From positions 65,217,898 to 65,281,897 of the forward strand of contig OX104123.1 in NCBI GenBank assembly GCA_944474755.1: DNA of 64,000 nt, in the 5' to 3' direction. Shown here piece after piece: positions 61,930 to 64,000 of this stretch; the stretch's first letter is position 1; each line of letters starts with the position of its first letter. The notes beneath the pieces were generated by a model, which ran no database searches, was not told where the DNA came from, and was given only the letters and a program-made list of their open reading frames with translations. Source of the stretch: Limnoperna fortunei (Eukaryota > Mollusca > Bivalvia > Mytilida > Modiolidae). Made by a program: the position numbers and the translations under genes.

Positions 61930-62338
61930 GGACCATACTGGGAGGGTTCCCAGTGCTCGACCCACAGGGCAGCCCAGCGCGTCCCCGGGTTGCGGATAGG
62001 GGAGACCCTCTCGTTGGGGGTTGTCAGGTCATAATACGGAAAGCCTGACCGCGGACCGTAGTGGGTAACGTGTTTGGAGAGTGCCACGCTCGCACGATAA
62101 AGACCGCTTTTGTAGATTTCGAAAAAGAGTAGGCTCATTGTAGCCGCTACAAAAGGCTCAATTTTCCGCCCCTACCCAAATCTCCATACTTTTCCAGTGG
62201 CAGTCGAAATTGTATTCCCTGTGACCCATCCCAACCCTATTTTCCGTTGATTTATTGCTTGTTAACTTGTTCCCGTCCTGAATATAGCTGTAATGCTGCT
62301 CGATGGACGTAAAGCAGGCATCAATCAATCAATCAATT
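61930..62338 (+). mobile_element. SINE family B, best-preserved copy
   Basis: The full order is visible: 'gggttcccagtgctcgacc', 'cagcccagcgcgtccccggg', 'gataggggagaccctct', 'ttgtcaggtcataatacgga', 'ggaccgtagtgggtaacgtg', 'ggagagtgccacgctcgca', 'catacttttccagtggcag', 'tgacccatcccaaccc', 'cgtcctgaatatagctgtaa', 'ggacgtaaagcaggc' and (aatc)n. Used here as the reference for the other family B copies. Confidence 0.88.
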
Positions 62339-64000
62339 TTGTCGTTCGGAACGTTTTTAGAGTTTTTGTTTCACTCTGATATGATTTTACGTTTTTATTT
62401 ATCCGTTGTTCATTGTTCAGTTGCATTCGGATTGTGGGTCGAAATCTTTTCATTGTGCATCATCTGGTTTCACTCCAGGGTCTCATAATCGTTTACGTTT
62501 TCCTTATTTTTAGTTCCGTCTGTTAATTTTCGTTTGTCACTCGGATTTTGAGTCCTTGGTAATTAATTAGCTCAATTTTAATTTATAATTTACCAGGTTC
62601 TTACTCGTAATGAGTTTGTTTTGAAGTTATGATAAAACGTAACCAATTCTCGTTAATTTGAAATCATAATCTCAAGATCAATCTTGAAAAATTCAACGCT
62701 GTCAGCATATTTAAAAGATCCAATTTGTACTTAGGAAAAATATACTGAAGTATAATAAAATCTTTTATTATCATCAACATTTGGATGTACAAGTTTTTGG
62801 CAGTTTAAAAAATATATTAAAAGTTCGAAGAAACAAACTTTAAAAAATTCATCAAAATTTGAGTTCTAAATAAATCCAAGAATACCATTGCATGAGGGTG
62901 ACACACCTTGATTTTCCGATTACAAGTAGTAAATGTATGACTTTATAAAGTGTAAGTACAGGTGTGTAAATCCAATAGAATGTCAATCTCTGTAACAATA
63001 CTAATTTCCCGCTAATCACAGTGTACAGATAATTGTCTGTTTATTTACCCGACACCAATACACAGTATTATGCTCGCTTGGCATTTTACGGGTTGTAATG
63101 ATAGATTTTATTATTATATGGTTAACTGGCCATAATATTTTTTATAATCATTTGTTTTTAAATTATTTGTCATAATCACAGGTTATTGAAAAATCGTGAC
63201 TTCGCGTGCGTCACAAAAGCGAATTATTAGTAAATTAATATCAATGATAACAAAATTAGCAGTTAGTAACTATGGACCGGTTATTGAACCTTGGAACTCG
63301 GGTGTGATAATTATTATACCACGGGTGTTTCCTGGTAATATTCAACCTGGGGATTATTTTTCGTTTACATGTAGCATTGAAACTCATTTCCGGTGGTAAC
63401 TGGATTTACAGAGCTATGAACTTTGCCAAGGATTGTTATGTGCCTGATGTTGTGTGTTTGTTTTGTCATATTTTATACTTAGTTTCATGTAAAAGTATCT
63501 GCAAATTGTCCTAAAATATTAAGTTTTTTTATAAATTAGAAACTTGCATATTTTCTGACATGTACAATTATTGTTTATAAACCATTTAGGATAAAATATA
63601 TGTAATACCAGAAATATGGAAAAAGATCATTTTGTTGCGTAAACTAGTTATGACATGACGTCACAAACATGTCATGGAATTGTTGATGGGAGCAAGGGTA
63701 CCAGGAGATACTTCCGGATATATTGTACAATAATTCTTATCAAACTGTACGTTTATAGTAACTTTTGATTGGTCTAATCCAGTATATTCATAAACGACTG
63801 TTCTATTAAAACTTTTTTTTTGCTAAGCATATGACGGCCTTATTTCGTGTACGCCTCGGACTATGAAGTTAGCCGAATGATCACTTCGAATTCATTGTTT
63901 TCATTTACTGAATGAAGAGAAGTGGTCGAATTTCGAGTTGTTTGGACGTAATGCGAGTGGTTATGCATATAAAACGAAGATTTTTACTTTGTGTTTCATT
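62339..64000. other. AT-rich sequence, no gene seen
   Basis: Short open frames only. An imperfect inverted repeat around 63873-63935 ('cgaatgatcacttcgaa' against 'agtggtcgaatttcg') was noticed. No coding signal to the window end. Confidence 0.45.

Noticed and set aside
61713..62048. 111-codon plus-strand frame
   Set aside because: Its second half is SINE family B sequence, so the frame is a chance fusion.

Overview
The window looks like non-coding DNA from an animal nuclear genome, most likely a mollusc and probably a bivalve. It is AT-rich. No intact multi-domain gene, rRNA or functional tRNA gene could be recognised. The taxonomic guess rests on the short interspersed elements: many copies of a tRNA-derived SINE whose 3' end reads like 'aatggcgttaaacacc' followed by a (caaa)n tail, and a second SINE family ending in (aatc)n. 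Both are patterns I associate with molluscan SINEs of the kind described as bivalve or Meta-type SINEs; family names are from memory and were not searched.

Layout. 1-10.9 kb: AT-rich sequence with one plausible signal-peptide exon (522-638, +), a decayed reverse-transcriptase C-terminal remnant on the minus strand (about 1.6-2.3 kb), several SINEs (one with a four-fold multiplied tRNA-like head at 3 kb) and a 31-bp BamHI-site minisatellite. 10.9-25.6 kb: one 14.6-kb satellite of 37/38-bp units, mostly paired into 75-bp dimers and into kilobase-scale higher-order blocks; it explains nearly all the long minus-strand open frames here. 26-42 kb: a succession of minisatellites (34, 28, 34, 38, 78 and about 39 bp units) interleaved with palindromic foldback elements and SINE fragments. 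42-52 kb: SINE fragments, another foldback element, a 1.17-kb DNA transposon with terminal inverted repeats and a 9-bp target duplication, a rearranged local duplication, a second copy of the 30.6-kb palindromic element, a 34-bp minisatellite and a SINE nested inside another SINE. 52-64 kb: a 3.5-kb 56-bp satellite, a 1.15-kb 31-bp minisatellite, further SINEs and featureless AT-rich DNA.

Roughly 40% of the window is tandem repeat by my span estimates. The recurring theme is repeat biology rather than a gene system. Non-autonomous elements with strong hairpins sit at, inside or next to several arrays, and two otherwise different foldback elements share the same loop core (cccgagcc-N-ggcgaggg type). 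That association, the inverted-repeat element enclosing a minisatellite at 41 kb, and the higher-order structure of the large satellite are the observations most worth following up. The few protein-coding signals are weak candidates or relics.
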